A stretch of 64,000 bases of DNA from an uncultured bacterium (GCA_949285255.1 CASDXV010000017.1:1-64000), one strand, 5' to 3'; shown: positions 43,570 through 52,929, numbered from the stretch's first letter. Numbers and translations are program-made. The notes: generated by a model from the letters alone, not told the origin.

Positions 43570-44543
43570 TTATGATGAGTGTTTCAGCATTAATTGCCTT
43601 GGTTTTGGCTCTTTTGCTGGGTGTACCGTACCTTGCTTTTATGAAAAAGAAAATGTATGGGCAATACATAAGAGAAGAAGTGGCACAGCTGCATGCTCAA
43701 AAAAATAAAACCCCCACAACAGGCGGTGTTTTTCTTGTTTTATCAATTCTTGCTGCGTCTTTAATTACTCTTTTTATGGCGCAAGAAACTACAACAGGTG
43801 CGCTCATTGTCCTTATGACGCTTATATTTTACGCCTTTACGGGCTTTGAAGATGATATAAAAAAAATCAAAGCTCACCAAAACCTTGGATTATCCGCAAG
43901 AGGTAAGTTGCTTTTACAAATAGCAGTATCGATGCTTCCGGCGTTTTACTTGATTTTTTCGGGCAGAACAGAGATAAGCTTTCTTAATTTTTCAGTTGAT
44001 TTAGGTTGGTTTTACCCTCTTTTTGCAGTGTTTATGATTGTAGGTTCATCAAATGCGCTTAATCTCACAGATGGGCTTGACGGTCTTGCCGCGGGTTGTT
44101 CGGTCTTTGCTTTTGGCGCTTGTGCAATAATTTCAAAACTAAACGGATACACTGACCTTGCTATAATCTCTGCTGCAACGTCTGCTGCTTGTCTTGGATT
44201 TTTATATTTTAATAAAAACCCTGCCAAGATATTTATGGGTGATACAGGCTCTTTGGCCCTTGGCGGATTACTTGCAACAATAGCTATTATGGGCAAGTTT
44301 GAACTTTGGTTGATACCGATTGGAATTTTATTTATATGTGAAACTTTATCTGTAATGATACAGGTTACAAGTTTTCGCCTAACAGGCAAAAGAGTATTTA
44401 AAATGAGCCCTATACATCATCACTTCGAGCTTTGCGGCTGGAGGGAGAAAAAAATAGTCCTTGTTTTTGCTCTTGTAAGTGCTATAGGCGGCACACTTGC
44501 GATAATCGGTTTTTATGTTCAAAAGATAATATTTGGGAATTAA
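43566..44543 (+). CDS. mraY: Phospho-N-acetylmuramoyl-pentapeptide-transferase
   Basis: 325 residues, about ten transmembrane helices. It makes lipid I from undecaprenyl phosphate and UDP-MurNAc-pentapeptide. Seen: the FEDDIKKIKAHQNLGL aspartates, NALNLTDGLDGLAAG, IFMGDTGSLALGG and the MraY-specific PIHHHFELCGW, which separates it from other polyprenyl-phosphate transferases. Lies 3 bases before murD. Confidence 0.95.
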   Translation: MIMMSVSALIALVLALLLGVPYLAFMKKKMYGQYIREEVAQLHAQKNKTPTTGGVFLVLSILAASLITLFMAQETTTGALIVLMTLIFYAFTGFEDDIKKIKAHQNLGLSARGKLLLQIAVSMLPAFYLIFSGRTEISFLNFSVDLGWFYPLFAVFMIVGSSNALNLTDGLDGLAAGCSVFAFGACAIISKLNGYTDLAIISAATSAACLGFLYFNKNPAKIFMGDTGSLALGGLLATIAIMGKFELWLIPIGILFICETLSVMIQVTSFRLTGKRVFKMSPIHHHFELCGWREKKIVLVFALVSAIGGTLAIIGFYVQKIIFGN

Positions 44544-44546
44544 ACA

Positions 44547-45908
44547 ATGAGTGAAAAGGTACTTGTAGTAGGGCTTTCTGTAACAGGCAGCGCGTGTGCG
44601 AAATATTTAAGCAAGAGTTATGATGTTTATCTTACAGATTCAAAGGCAGAATCAGAACAAGATAAGGAATTATTGGACAAACTTCGCTCATTGGGTGTTA
44701 CTTTTGAGTTTGGCTCGCACAGTGAAGATTTTATAAAGGGTGCAAAATTTGCAATAATAAGCCCCTCGATACCACAAGATGCCGATATTTTAAAACTTCT
44801 TGAGAAAAACTCTATCGAATATTTCTCAGACATTGAGTTTGTTTTTAGAGAAACAAAAAAATCCGATAAACCGCAGATTTACCTTGTAACGGGGACTAAC
44901 GGAAAAACCACCACAACGCTTTTAATGTCACATATTTTATCGGAAAAATTCGCTGCGCCTGCTTGCGGTAATGTCGGCGTGTCGCCTGTTGAGCACTTAG
45001 AGTCAAACAGTGATTTTCTTGTAATTGAGGCAAGTTCGTATCAACTCAACTATTCAAAACAGCTTGCTCCAAGGGTTGTGGTGTTTACAAATTTAACTCC
45101 CGACCACCTTTCTTGGCATGGCGGGTTAGATGGGTATTTTGAGGCAAAAGCGTCAGTTTTTAGGCGCATGGGTGAAGATTCCCATGCGATATTAAATTTT
45201 GATGATGAAATGGTTAGAAAATTATCAAATGAACTAAAATCAAAAGTTCACTTTTTTGCTCTAAGTAAAGCTGAGTTAGCTGATATTCAAGATAATTGCT
45301 ATATAGATTGTGATGCGATTTTTTACGGTGAAGAAAAAATTATTGATGTTAAAGATGTGCCTATTGTTGGTAATCATAACCTGCAAAATGTTATGTGCTG
45401 CGTGATTGCAGCAAAAATAGCGGGGTTAGAAAATGATGTTATAAAAAATGCTGTTAAATCATTTAAAGCCCCTGCTCACAGGTGCGAATTTATAAGAACG
45501 CTCGATGATACGGCTTATTATAACGACTCAAAAGCAACCAATCCTGAGGCTTCAATTGTAGCCATTAACTCCTTTGAGGGTAAAAAAGTGGTGCTTATTG
45601 CAGGCGGCAGAGATAAAAACACTTCGCTTGATGAGTTTATAAAATCAATAAAAGACAGAATTTCAAAAGTTGTTCTAATCGGTGAAGCAACAGAGCGTTT
45701 TATGAATGAGATTTATGCAAGCGGTTATACAAATATTGTCCATGCGCAGTCGCTTGAGGAGGCAATTGACCTTGCAAGTCTGGATAAGCCTGATGTTGTG
45801 TTATTGTCCCCTGCTTGTGCCAGCTTTGATATGTTTAAAAATTACGAGGAAAGAGGGGAGGCTTTTAGGCGCTATGTCCTATCAAAAAAGCAACTCGTAT
45901 CACGATAG
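44547..45908 (+). CDS. murD: UDP-N-acetylmuramoylalanine-D-glutamate ligase
   Basis: 453 residues. It adds D-Glu to UDP-MurNAc-L-Ala. The P-loop VTGTNGKTTTTLL is followed by SSYQLNYSKQL, FTNLTPDHLSWHGG, and YYNDSKATNPEA, all normal for MurD. The Rossmann-like N-terminus begins VLVVGLSVTGSACAKYL. ftsW starts inside its 3' end, 35 bases before the stop. Confidence 0.94.
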   Translation: MSEKVLVVGLSVTGSACAKYLSKSYDVYLTDSKAESEQDKELLDKLRSLGVTFEFGSHSEDFIKGAKFAIISPSIPQDADILKLLEKNSIEYFSDIEFVFRETKKSDKPQIYLVTGTNGKTTTTLLMSHILSEKFAAPACGNVGVSPVEHLESNSDFLVIEASSYQLNYSKQLAPRVVVFTNLTPDHLSWHGGLDGYFEAKASVFRRMGEDSHAILNFDDEMVRKLSNELKSKVHFFALSKAELADIQDNCYIDCDAIFYGEEKIIDVKDVPIVGNHNLQNVMCCVIAAKIAGLENDVIKNAVKSFKAPAHRCEFIRTLDDTAYYNDSKATNPEASIVAINSFEGKKVVLIAGGRDKNTSLDEFIKSIKDRISKVVLIGEATERFMNEIYASGYTNIVHAQSLEEAIDLASLDKPDVVLLSPACASFDMFKNYEERGEAFRRYVLSKKQLVSR

Positions 45909-47028
45909 AGATTCAGGAAGCAATTATATAATTTCTCAGCCTGATAATACCCTTGTAACAGTTGTAATTTTTCTTGTTGTAATAGGTATTATGGCAATAT
46001 TTTCCGCAGGTTCTCCGCGAGCTATTGCAAGCGGGGATAATCCGCTTATTTTTACGATAAAGCAGCTTGCTTGGCTTGTAGCAGGTGTTGTTACCGCCTC
46101 GTTTTTATCTAAATACGACTACAAAAATCTTAAAGTATGGGCTATGCCTTCTTGTGTTTTTGTCCTTATTTTGTTGCTCTTGGTGCAGTTTTCACCATTA
46201 GGGTTAATGGTAAATGAGGCAAAAAGATGGCTTGCCATAGGCCCTTTGCAGTTTCAGCCCTCGGAGCTTGCTAAACCTGCCGTGGTACTTGCTTTTGCAA
46301 CTCTTTTCTCAGGCAATATTAACATATTTGATGAAAAGAAATTTCCGTTTTACTTTCTTTTTGCAGCTATGTTGTTTTTAATATTTAAGCAGCCTAACCT
46401 TTCTATGGTAATTTTGCTTTGCATGACAAGTGTTGTCATGTATTTTGTTGCAGGGGGCAGAATAAAAACAATTTTGGCTGCTTTTGCGGTGGCTGTGCCT
46501 GTTTTGCCTTTTTTGATACTTGGGTATCAAAAGCAGAGGATTTTAGTTTGGCTCGACCCGCAAAAAGACCCGCATAACGCAGGGTATAATATTATACAAT
46601 CCCTTGTAGCCTTTGCTGGTGGCGGCTTTTTTGGTGTAGGTTTTGGTAACTCAAAACAAAAGCTCTCTTGGCTGCCTGAAGGGCATACGGACTTTATTTT
46701 TGCCGTAATTGCAGAAGAATTTGGTTTTTTGGGGTGCTTTTTTATAATTTGCCTTTTTGCCATGTTTGCATACAGGGGCTTTATTGTTGCAAAAAGATGT
46801 CCTGATATGTTTGGCAAATTGCTTGCCGTGGGTATTACTTTTTCAATATGTTTCCAAGCTTTAATGAATATATCGGTTGCAAGTTCGTTTTTGCCGGCTA
46901 CAGGTATTCCTCTTCCATTTATAAGCTATGGCGGTTCATCTTTATTTGTTTCTCTTTGTATGTTTGGTGTATTGTTAAATATATCTAAAAAGAGAGTTCA
47001 GAGGATAAAACCATATGCACCGTACTAG
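45874..47028 (+). CDS. ftsW: Lipid II polymerase FtsW (SEDS family)
   Basis: About 384 residues with ten transmembrane helices and a 25-residue cytosolic N-terminus. Seen: NEAKRWLAIGPLQFQPSELAK, HTDFIFAVIAEEFGF and the late PFISYGGSSL, all SEDS hallmarks. SEDS proteins polymerise glycan strands; FtsW does so at the septum with a class B PBP. The murD-ftsW-murG position argues for FtsW over RodA. The ATG at 45874 follows GGAGG by 12 bases and AGG by 4, inside murD; the 35-base overlap is unusual. Confidence 0.92.
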   Translation: MSYQKSNSYHDRDSGSNYIISQPDNTLVTVVIFLVVIGIMAIFSAGSPRAIASGDNPLIFTIKQLAWLVAGVVTASFLSKYDYKNLKVWAMPSCVFVLILLLLVQFSPLGLMVNEAKRWLAIGPLQFQPSELAKPAVVLAFATLFSGNINIFDEKKFPFYFLFAAMLFLIFKQPNLSMVILLCMTSVVMYFVAGGRIKTILAAFAVAVPVLPFLILGYQKQRILVWLDPQKDPHNAGYNIIQSLVAFAGGGFFGVGFGNSKQKLSWLPEGHTDFIFAVIAEEFGFLGCFFIICLFAMFAYRGFIVAKRCPDMFGKLLAVGITFSICFQALMNISVASSFLPATGIPLPFISYGGSSLFVSLCMFGVLLNISKKRVQRIKPYAPY

Positions 47029-48127
47029 ATATTTTGTGACAGGCGGAGGAACGGGCGGACACATTTACCCTGCGCTTGCCGTTATAAGAGAGTTGACAAA
47101 ACAGGGTGTTAATAAGGAAGATATTTTCTACCTTGGTAACAAAAATAACCTTGAATACACGATTATGAAAGATGAGGGGCTGAAGTTTCTCTCGTATGAC
47201 GTTAAAGGAATGCCAAGAAAGGTGTCATTTAAGCTTTTTGTGTTTATATATAAGCTTATTATCGCTTCTTTTATAGCACTATATTATGCACTAAGATACA
47301 GACCCGACGTGGTTTTTGCAACAGGGGGATATGTTTGTGCGCCTATTTTAATTGTCGCTAAAATACTATCTATCCCATATGTTCTTCATGACTGCGATGC
47401 TCACCCCGGGGTTGTTTCAAGGTTGTTTTCCCACGACGCTCAAGCTCTCTCATTGGCTTTTGACGGGGCTAGAGAATACACGAGGTGCAAAAATGTTCAC
47501 ATTACGGGCAACCCTATAAGAGATGACTTTAAAACTCTTGATAAAAATAAAGCAAGAGAGTTGCTTGATATAAAATCGAACTTTGTGGTGCTTATTATGG
47601 GCGGCTCATCGGGTGCTAAAAAAATCAATGAGGCTGCAGTTTCTATTGTAAGAAAGTATAAAGACGATACAAATACCGCCGTTATCTGGCAGACGGGTAA
47701 GAAAAATTATGACGATGTAAAAAATAATCTTGAAAAAGAGTTTTCTTCTCTGCCTCAAAATCTCATTTTAAGGTCTTATTTTGAAAATATGGCAATACCC
47801 CTTGTGGCATCTGACGTTGCAATATCTCGCTCGGGCTCACTTTCTCTATCCGAGTTAAGCGCTGCTTCTTTGCCTGCGGTTCTTATTCCATATCCTTATG
47901 CTGCAGCAGACCATCAGAGAGTGAACGCTAAAAATGTATGTAAAAGCGGTGCTGCGGTGTATCTTGATGATAATGACTGCAACAAAGACAGTCTGCTTAA
48001 AGTGTTTGAGGAATTTGTAAGTGATAAAGACAAGCTAAAAATCGCTTCTGATTGTGCCAAAAATAATGCAAAATATGACGCTGCACAAAAGATAGTTGCA
48101 CTTATAAATGAGGCGGCCAAAAAATGA
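47015..48127 (+). CDS. murG: UDP-GlcNAc:undecaprenyl-pyrophosphoryl-MurNAc-pentapeptide transferase
   Basis: A 370-residue GT-B enzyme that makes lipid II from lipid I at the inner face of the membrane. Seen: FVTGGGTGGHIYPALAV, FATGGYVCAPI, MGGSSGAKKIN and SGSLSLSELSAASLPAVLIPYPYAAADHQ. It overlaps ftsW by 14 and folC by 4 bases. murC and murB, which often follow, are absent; folC is in that place. Confidence 0.95.
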   Translation: MHRTRYFVTGGGTGGHIYPALAVIRELTKQGVNKEDIFYLGNKNNLEYTIMKDEGLKFLSYDVKGMPRKVSFKLFVFIYKLIIASFIALYYALRYRPDVVFATGGYVCAPILIVAKILSIPYVLHDCDAHPGVVSRLFSHDAQALSLAFDGAREYTRCKNVHITGNPIRDDFKTLDKNKARELLDIKSNFVVLIMGGSSGAKKINEAAVSIVRKYKDDTNTAVIWQTGKKNYDDVKNNLEKEFSSLPQNLILRSYFENMAIPLVASDVAISRSGSLSLSELSAASLPAVLIPYPYAAADHQRVNAKNVCKSGAAVYLDDNDCNKDSLLKVFEEFVSDKDKLKIASDCAKNNAKYDAAQKIVALINEAAKK

Positions 48128-49326
48128 AAAGCGCTGAGAGTATTTTAACTTCTGCGGGTAAATTTCATATAAAACTAGGGCTTGAGAGGGTTCAAGATGC
48201 ACTAGATAAACTTAATAACCCTCAAGATAATATGGAATTTATCCATGTAGCGGGGACTAATGGCAAAGGTTCGATTTGCGCTATATTAAATGAAATTTTA
48301 TGTGAGAATTTTAAGGGAAAAGATGTCAATATCGGACTTTTTACAAGTCCTCACCTTTTTTCATATTGCGAGAGAATAAAAGTAAATAACATCTGCATTT
48401 GCCAAAACGAGCTTGACAGTTATGTTAAAAAAATATCTGATTTATTTTGCGAGCTTACGGAATTTGAGATTTTAACCGTTGCGGCGTTTTTGTATTTTAA
48501 AGAAAGAAATGTTAAATACGCCATTATGGAAGTGGGTCTTGGGGGTATGTTTGACTCTACAAATGTTATAAAAGCCCCTTTGTGCTCTGTTATCTCAACT
48601 ATTGATTTTGACCATACCGCACGTTTAGGTAATACAATTGATGAAATAGCGTATCAAAAAGCAGGCATCATAAAGAAAAATTGTCCCGTTGTTGTCGGGT
48701 GCGATAACAAGGGTTATGAAGTTATTAAAAAATATGCGGATGATTTTAAATCCCCTCTTTTTACGGTTGATGACAATATAAAAACGGAATTTGACGGAAA
48801 AAATAATTTTGCGTATATAAATAATGAAAAATATGAGTTTTCTCTGCTTGGCAAACATCAGCAAAAAAACCTCTCCTGCGTGCTTGAAGCGCTTGAACAT
48901 CTGCCATTTAAGATAGATAAAGATGTGATAAAAACTGCTCTTAAAAATGTCAGGTGGAAATTCAGGCTTGAATATGACGCTGATAAAAAACTTCTTATTG
49001 ACGGGGCGCATAACCCCTCGGGCATTAAGGTTTTAAGAGAGTTTTTGGATGAGAATTTTAAGGATGAAAAAAAGGCGTTTGTTTTCGGATGTCTTAATAA
49101 TAAAGATTATGAAACTATGCTTAATACTTTGGTTGCAGAGGGTGATGAGCTTTATTTTTACGAGTTCAATTATCCTTGTGCGCTAAAATTTAGCGAATTA
49201 CCGCAAAATATAAGGAAAATTGCAAAACAAACACAAAACCCTCTTGAGATAATTAACTCGACTAAAAATCTAAAAATAGTTTGCGGTTCACTTTATATGC
49301 TTGGGAATTTATTTAATCCCCGTTGA
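48124..49326 (+). CDS. folC: Folylpolyglutamate synthase / dihydrofolate synthase
   Basis: 400 residues of the Mur-ligase superfamily. The P-loop VAGTNGKGSICAIL, then LFTSPHLFSYCERI, GLGGMFDSTN, and the C-terminal IDGAHNPSGI mark FolC rather than a peptidoglycan ligase. It adds glutamates to folates, linking to the formyl-THF need of purN. It is the last gene of the mur cluster and overlaps dut at the 3' ends by 18 bases. Whether it has both activities cannot be told here. Confidence 0.92.
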   Translation: MKSAESILTSAGKFHIKLGLERVQDALDKLNNPQDNMEFIHVAGTNGKGSICAILNEILCENFKGKDVNIGLFTSPHLFSYCERIKVNNICICQNELDSYVKKISDLFCELTEFEILTVAAFLYFKERNVKYAIMEVGLGGMFDSTNVIKAPLCSVISTIDFDHTARLGNTIDEIAYQKAGIIKKNCPVVVGCDNKGYEVIKKYADDFKSPLFTVDDNIKTEFDGKNNFAYINNEKYEFSLLGKHQQKNLSCVLEALEHLPFKIDKDVIKTALKNVRWKFRLEYDADKKLLIDGAHNPSGIKVLREFLDENFKDEKKAFVFGCLNNKDYETMLNTLVAEGDELYFYEFNYPCALKFSELPQNIRKIAKQTQNPLEIINSTKNLKIVCGSLYMLGNLFNPR

Positions 49327-49758
49327 GCCAAAGCCGCCCTCTTGTCTTGTTGTTTGAGATAATTCTTCAACAACGCTTATTTGAGCTTTTGTCACGGGCG
49401 CTATAAGCATCTGAGCAATTCTGTCGCCTCTGTGAATTGTAAATTCTTCATTTGAAAAGTTTATAAGCCCTACACAAACCTCGCCCCTGTAGTCTTCATC
49501 AATTGTTCCGACACAATTAGACAGGCTTATGCCGCTTTTAATAGCAAGGCCGCTCCTTGGGCGAACTTGTGCTTCGTAGTTTTCGGGTAACTCTATTTTA
49601 ATGCCCGTAGGAACAAGTGCTCTCTCAAGCGGTTTAAGAGTAATTGAACTCTCAATTGCTGCGTATAAATCCATTGCAGCAGCTCCTGAGGTTTGGTATT
49701 TTGGAAGCTCAAAGCAATGCGGCAGTTTTTGTACTTTTAGTGTTATTTTGTTTGTCAT
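49309..49758 (-). CDS. dut: Deoxyuridine 5'-triphosphate nucleotidohydrolase
   Basis: About 149 residues, a homotrimeric dUTPase. All five motifs are present: AMDLYA, RSGLA, GTIDEDYRGE, GDRIAQM and the C-terminal GGFGSTG. It keeps dUTP low and makes dUMP for thymidylate. ATG at 49758 is chosen over GTG 49773, since GGAG lies just upstream. The start lies inside the end of coaX, a 50-base overlap. Confidence 0.95.
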   Translation of the reverse strand: MTNKITLKVQKLPHCFELPKYQTSGAAAMDLYAAIESSITLKPLERALVPTGIKIELPENYEAQVRPRSGLAIKSGISLSNCVGTIDEDYRGEVCVGLINFSNEEFTIHRGDRIAQMLIAPVTKAQISVVEELSQTTRQEGGFGSTGIK

Positions 49759-50536
49759 CTCTATTTTCTCCACAGTTTAGATTGTATAAGTATCTGAGCC
49801 CTTCAAGTGTTAAAGAAGGGTTAATATAGTCAAAGCCTCTTTTCATATTGTCAAAAAGTACGGACGAGTATCCGCCTGTTGCAATTACTGTTGCCCTTTG
49901 ACCGAGTTCCTTTTCGCACTGTTCAATCATCCCCTCAATCATAGCGGCATGACCTCTTACAATGCCTGATAACATAGCGCTTATGGTGTCTTTACCTATT
50001 GCATTTTGAGGTGCTTCGATTTTTAGTTTTGGCAACTTAGATGTAAACTGACTGAGTGATTTTGCCTGTATTTTAAGTCCGGGGGCTATTATGCCGCCTA
50101 TAAAGTTTTTGTTTTCATCAACTATATCAAAACTTGTTGCCGTTCCAAGGTCTATAACTATAGCGGGCAGTTTGTATAAAACAGCAGCAGCACTCGCGTT
50201 TGCAATTCTATCGGCGCCTGCTTCTTTTGGCTGTTTTAAATCAATTTTAACGGGCAATTTTGCCTTATGAGTGAGTATAAAGGGGCTTATGTTTAAATAC
50301 TTTTCAAGTGCTATTTTGTATGTTTCACATAAGGGTGCAACAACGCTTGAAATAATAGCGCCATCTATGTGTTCAATAATATTGGAATTTTGCAAAAGGG
50401 ACAGTATAAGCATGCCGTATTCATCTTCAAAGCGCTTAATGTCAGAAGCTATATTCCAGCTTTTGCAGAGTATTCCCTCGTTTGAGAATACGCCGAGGTT
50501 TGTATTTGTATTTCCGATATCTATAACTAACAGCAT
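49709..50536 (-). CDS. coaX: Type III pantothenate kinase
   Basis: 275 residues. It phosphorylates pantothenate, the first step of CoA synthesis. The ASKHA-fold phosphate loop is DIGNTNTNLGVF at the N-terminus; PKEAGADRIANA, DLGTATSFDIV and GGIIAPGL follow. The last 20 or so residues are polar (Asn, Asp, Lys, Thr) and extend past the fold into the dut start region. First gene of a coaX-dut pair. Confidence 0.94.
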   Translation of the reverse strand: MLLVIDIGNTNTNLGVFSNEGILCKSWNIASDIKRFEDEYGMLILSLLQNSNIIEHIDGAIISSVVAPLCETYKIALEKYLNISPFILTHKAKLPVKIDLKQPKEAGADRIANASAAAVLYKLPAIVIDLGTATSFDIVDENKNFIGGIIAPGLKIQAKSLSQFTSKLPKLKIEAPQNAIGKDTISAMLSGIVRGHAAMIEGMIEQCEKELGQRATVIATGGYSSVLFDNMKRGFDYINPSLTLEGLRYLYNLNCGENRDDKQNNTKSTKTAALL

Positions 50537-50669
50537 ATTTCAAATTTAGCACAAACAGAAATCTTGAAAAATAAATTTGTCTTAATATTTCTTAATATAG
50601 TATATACTTTTAGGCAATTTTATATACAAAGTATTTTTTATATATATAAGTTTGAAATAAAGGATAAAA

Positions 50670-51089
50670 ATGTTAAATTTATTAATGACAATTTTAAAAT
50701 ATGCAGACTTAAGAAGCATTTGGCAGGCTGACGCTATGCAAGACAGTCAAATGCTTAAAGATACTCAGCTTCAAAGTTCAAACGAACAAACTCAGATAAT
50801 GCAGCAGCAAACAAACGAAGAAGCCCTTGTTCAGCTTGAGTTGGGCGAGTCTGAAGATGTTTCAACAGAAGCTTATACTGCAGTATTAAAGAAAATGAGT
50901 GACATAGCTTCAAAATATGAGTCTAAACTGCAAAATCTTATGGCAAAAACTCAGGCAAAAGAAAGAGAAATTCAACAAAGAATAACTGCTCGTGAGCCCA
51001 AAATCAAAGCGGTTGATGCCGATATTGAAAGTTTACAGGAAACACTTGATAAAAGAACAGAAGAACAATTTGGATATATGAATACATAA
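50670..51089 (+). CDS. Glutamine-rich coiled-coil protein of unknown function
   Basis: 139 residues, not recognised. A hydrophobic/amphipathic N-terminus (about 1-20) leads to a Gln/Asp/Ser-rich segment (residues 20-65) and a C-terminal coiled coil (about 75-130, with AKEREIQQRI and VDADIESLQETLDK). No signal peptide, Cys or membrane helix is clear. AAGGAT precedes the ATG and a neat terminator follows, so it is a single-gene unit. Its layout is like the protein at 12376: both look like secreted or structural helical proteins peculiar to this lineage. Confidence 0.7.
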   Translation: MLNLLMTILKYADLRSIWQADAMQDSQMLKDTQLQSSNEQTQIMQQQTNEEALVQLELGESEDVSTEAYTAVLKKMSDIASKYESKLQNLMAKTQAKEREIQQRITAREPKIKAVDADIESLQETLDKRTEEQFGYMNT

Positions 51090-51118
51090 AGCCGTTTAAA
51101 TTACAAACGGCTTTTTTA
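51090..51118 (+). terminator. Rho-independent terminator
   Basis: An 8-bp stem, AGCCGTTT with AAACGGCT and a 7-base loop, followed by six T. It starts right after the stop codon of the preceding gene. Confidence 0.88.
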
Positions 51119-51218
51119 GTGTAAAATATTGTAACAATAGTACTTTAATTACAGTATATTTTGGCATTAAAATTTATTTAAATGCATTATACCAATGTGT
51201 GAACATTAAAGGGGTTTT

Positions 51219-51731
51219 ATGAATATAAATGCTATAAAAAAGACAGGTGTTAGCGCATATAAGGCGGCAAAAAAAACAGGTAAGGCAGCCTATAATACGG
51301 TTAAAGGTGCATTTAAAAACCCCTCCGCAAGAAAAAATGCTAAAGCTTCGCTTCCTGCAGCACTTGCTTGTACGGGCGGCTTTAGTTTGTTTGCATTTTT
51401 AAAAAACAGAAAAAAAGACGGCAAACAAACCGCACTTGAAAAAAGCAGCGGCACATTGGCTCAAATTGCTTTTGCTGTTGCTTCCTTTAAACACTTTTTT
51501 AAGAATACCGACGGTAAACAGTTAAAAAATGCCTTTGAAAAAATGACAAAACTGAATTTTAGCGAAGCGCTTGATATAATTAAAACAAATAAGTCAAATG
51601 CAATACTATACGCTGCTTCGGTTATAGGGGTTAAAATTGCAACTGATGTAGTGACAAAAGTTTTGGATGTGGGAATAAATAAGGCAAACGGAAATCCTAA
51701 ATTGGGTAATCAAAATATTGCCAATTCATAA
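51219..51731 (+). CDS. Lysine/alanine-rich basic protein of unknown function
   Basis: 170 residues, not recognised. The N-terminus has near-repeats of K-A-A-K-K-T-G and K-A-A-Y-N-T-V-K (residues 8-32), giving an amphipathic or DNA-like-binding basic helix. Two moderately hydrophobic segments follow at about 45-60 and 128-150. The sequence is very basic overall and has one Cys. GGGG lies before the ATG. It may bind membranes or nucleic acid; nothing more can be said. It precedes the HD-GYP regulator by 80 bases on the same strand. Confidence 0.65.
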   Translation: MNINAIKKTGVSAYKAAKKTGKAAYNTVKGAFKNPSARKNAKASLPAALACTGGFSLFAFLKNRKKDGKQTALEKSSGTLAQIAFAVASFKHFFKNTDGKQLKNAFEKMTKLNFSEALDIIKTNKSNAILYAASVIGVKIATDVVTKVLDVGINKANGNPKLGNQNIANS

Positions 51732-51810
51732 AATTTAATCTATTTTGCTTATTTAATTAAAGAAAAATTATATTGTGCCGATAAATCTCTTGTATGTTTT
51801 GAGGTTTATT

Positions 51811-52929
51811 ATGTCCTTAAATACGGAGAACAATCTTTTTTTAAATAATATAGATGATATGCTGCAAACTTCCCCATCAAAAGCGGCTCATACGGTGCTT
51901 TTGGTAGATGATGAAATAAATAATCTACAGCTTTTAAAAAGAACCTTGCGCGGCAAGTACAATATTTTAACCGCACAAAACGGTAAAGAGGGTCTTGAAG
52001 TGTTAGAAAATAATGCAGACAGGATTTCTCTTATTGTTTCTGACCATAAAATGCCTGTTATGGAAGGAACAGAATTTTTAGAAAAGGCAAATAAAATTTC
52101 CCCTGATATTATAAAAATTCTTTTAACAGGTTTTAGTGATATAGAAATACTTACCGATGCGGTAAATAAGTGTAATCTTTTTCAGTACATGCTAAAACCC
52201 TTTGACCCTCAAGAACTAGAGCAGGTCATAGAAAATGGTATAGATAAATTTGACCTTGCAAGTTCAAAGTCATCAATACTAAATGACTTAAGGGAACTTT
52301 TTTATAAAACCATTAAGTCAATATCTTCTGCGCTTGACGCTAAAGACCCCTACACTCACGGTCATTCGCTTAGGGTTACTTTGTATTCTTTGATTTTAGC
52401 AAAAGAATTGGGACTAAGTGATAAAAATTTAGAAGAAATCGAGCTTGCAGGACTCTTGCACGATATAGGAAAAATAGCTATTCCTCAAAGCATACTCTGC
52501 AAACCCGGTAAACTGACCGATGAAGAGTTTGCCATAATGAAGTCGCACCCTGAAAACTCTGAAAAATTAATCTCGAGTATTAAAAAACTTCAGGGAATAA
52601 CAAACTGGCTTAAGGCTCACCATGAAAAATGGGACGGTACAGGATACCCGGAGCATTTAAAGGGTGAAGAAATTCCCGTGTCTGCTCGTATTATTGCACT
52701 GGCAGATACTTATGATGCTATGACATCTACTCGCTCATACAGAAAAGCACTTGAGCATGAAGTTGCAATTGAAGAGATAAAAAGATGCTCGGGAACTCAG
52801 TTTGACCCTAATTTAGCGGCTTTGTTTATACAATTGGGCGATACAATTAAGGCTGCTAAGGAAAACCCTGAAGAATATTACTCTAAATACAGCTATCTTC
52901 AAAAAGAAATTAACTCAACTATTGTTTAA
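51811..52929 (+). CDS. Response regulator with HD-GYP phosphodiesterase domain
   Basis: About 372 residues. A CheY-like receiver (about residues 28-150, acceptor Asp in VSDHKMP, Lys in LKPFDP) is joined to an HD-GYP domain with LLHDIGK, then HHEKWDGTGYP and ALADTYDAMT. HD-GYP enzymes degrade cyclic di-GMP, so it may act in motility or attachment; the flagellar genes lie 4 kb away. The full metal-ligand set appears present. ATG 51811 has GAGG 6 bases upstream; the upstream GTG frame start is not supported. Its cognate kinase is not in the window. Confidence 0.9.
   Translation: MSLNTENNLFLNNIDDMLQTSPSKAAHTVLLVDDEINNLQLLKRTLRGKYNILTAQNGKEGLEVLENNADRISLIVSDHKMPVMEGTEFLEKANKISPDIIKILLTGFSDIEILTDAVNKCNLFQYMLKPFDPQELEQVIENGIDKFDLASSKSSILNDLRELFYKTIKSISSALDAKDPYTHGHSLRVTLYSLILAKELGLSDKNLEEIELAGLLHDIGKIAIPQSILCKPGKLTDEEFAIMKSHPENSEKLISSIKKLQGITNWLKAHHEKWDGTGYPEHLKGEEIPVSARIIALADTYDAMTSTRSYRKALEHEVAIEEIKRCSGTQFDPNLAALFIQLGDTIKAAKENPEEYYSKYSYLQKEINSTIV

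Noticed and set aside
48124-49326. A murC- or murE-type ligase in the mur cluster
   Set aside because: The SPHLFSYCERI and DGAHNPSG motifs are those of FolC, not of peptidoglycan ligases.
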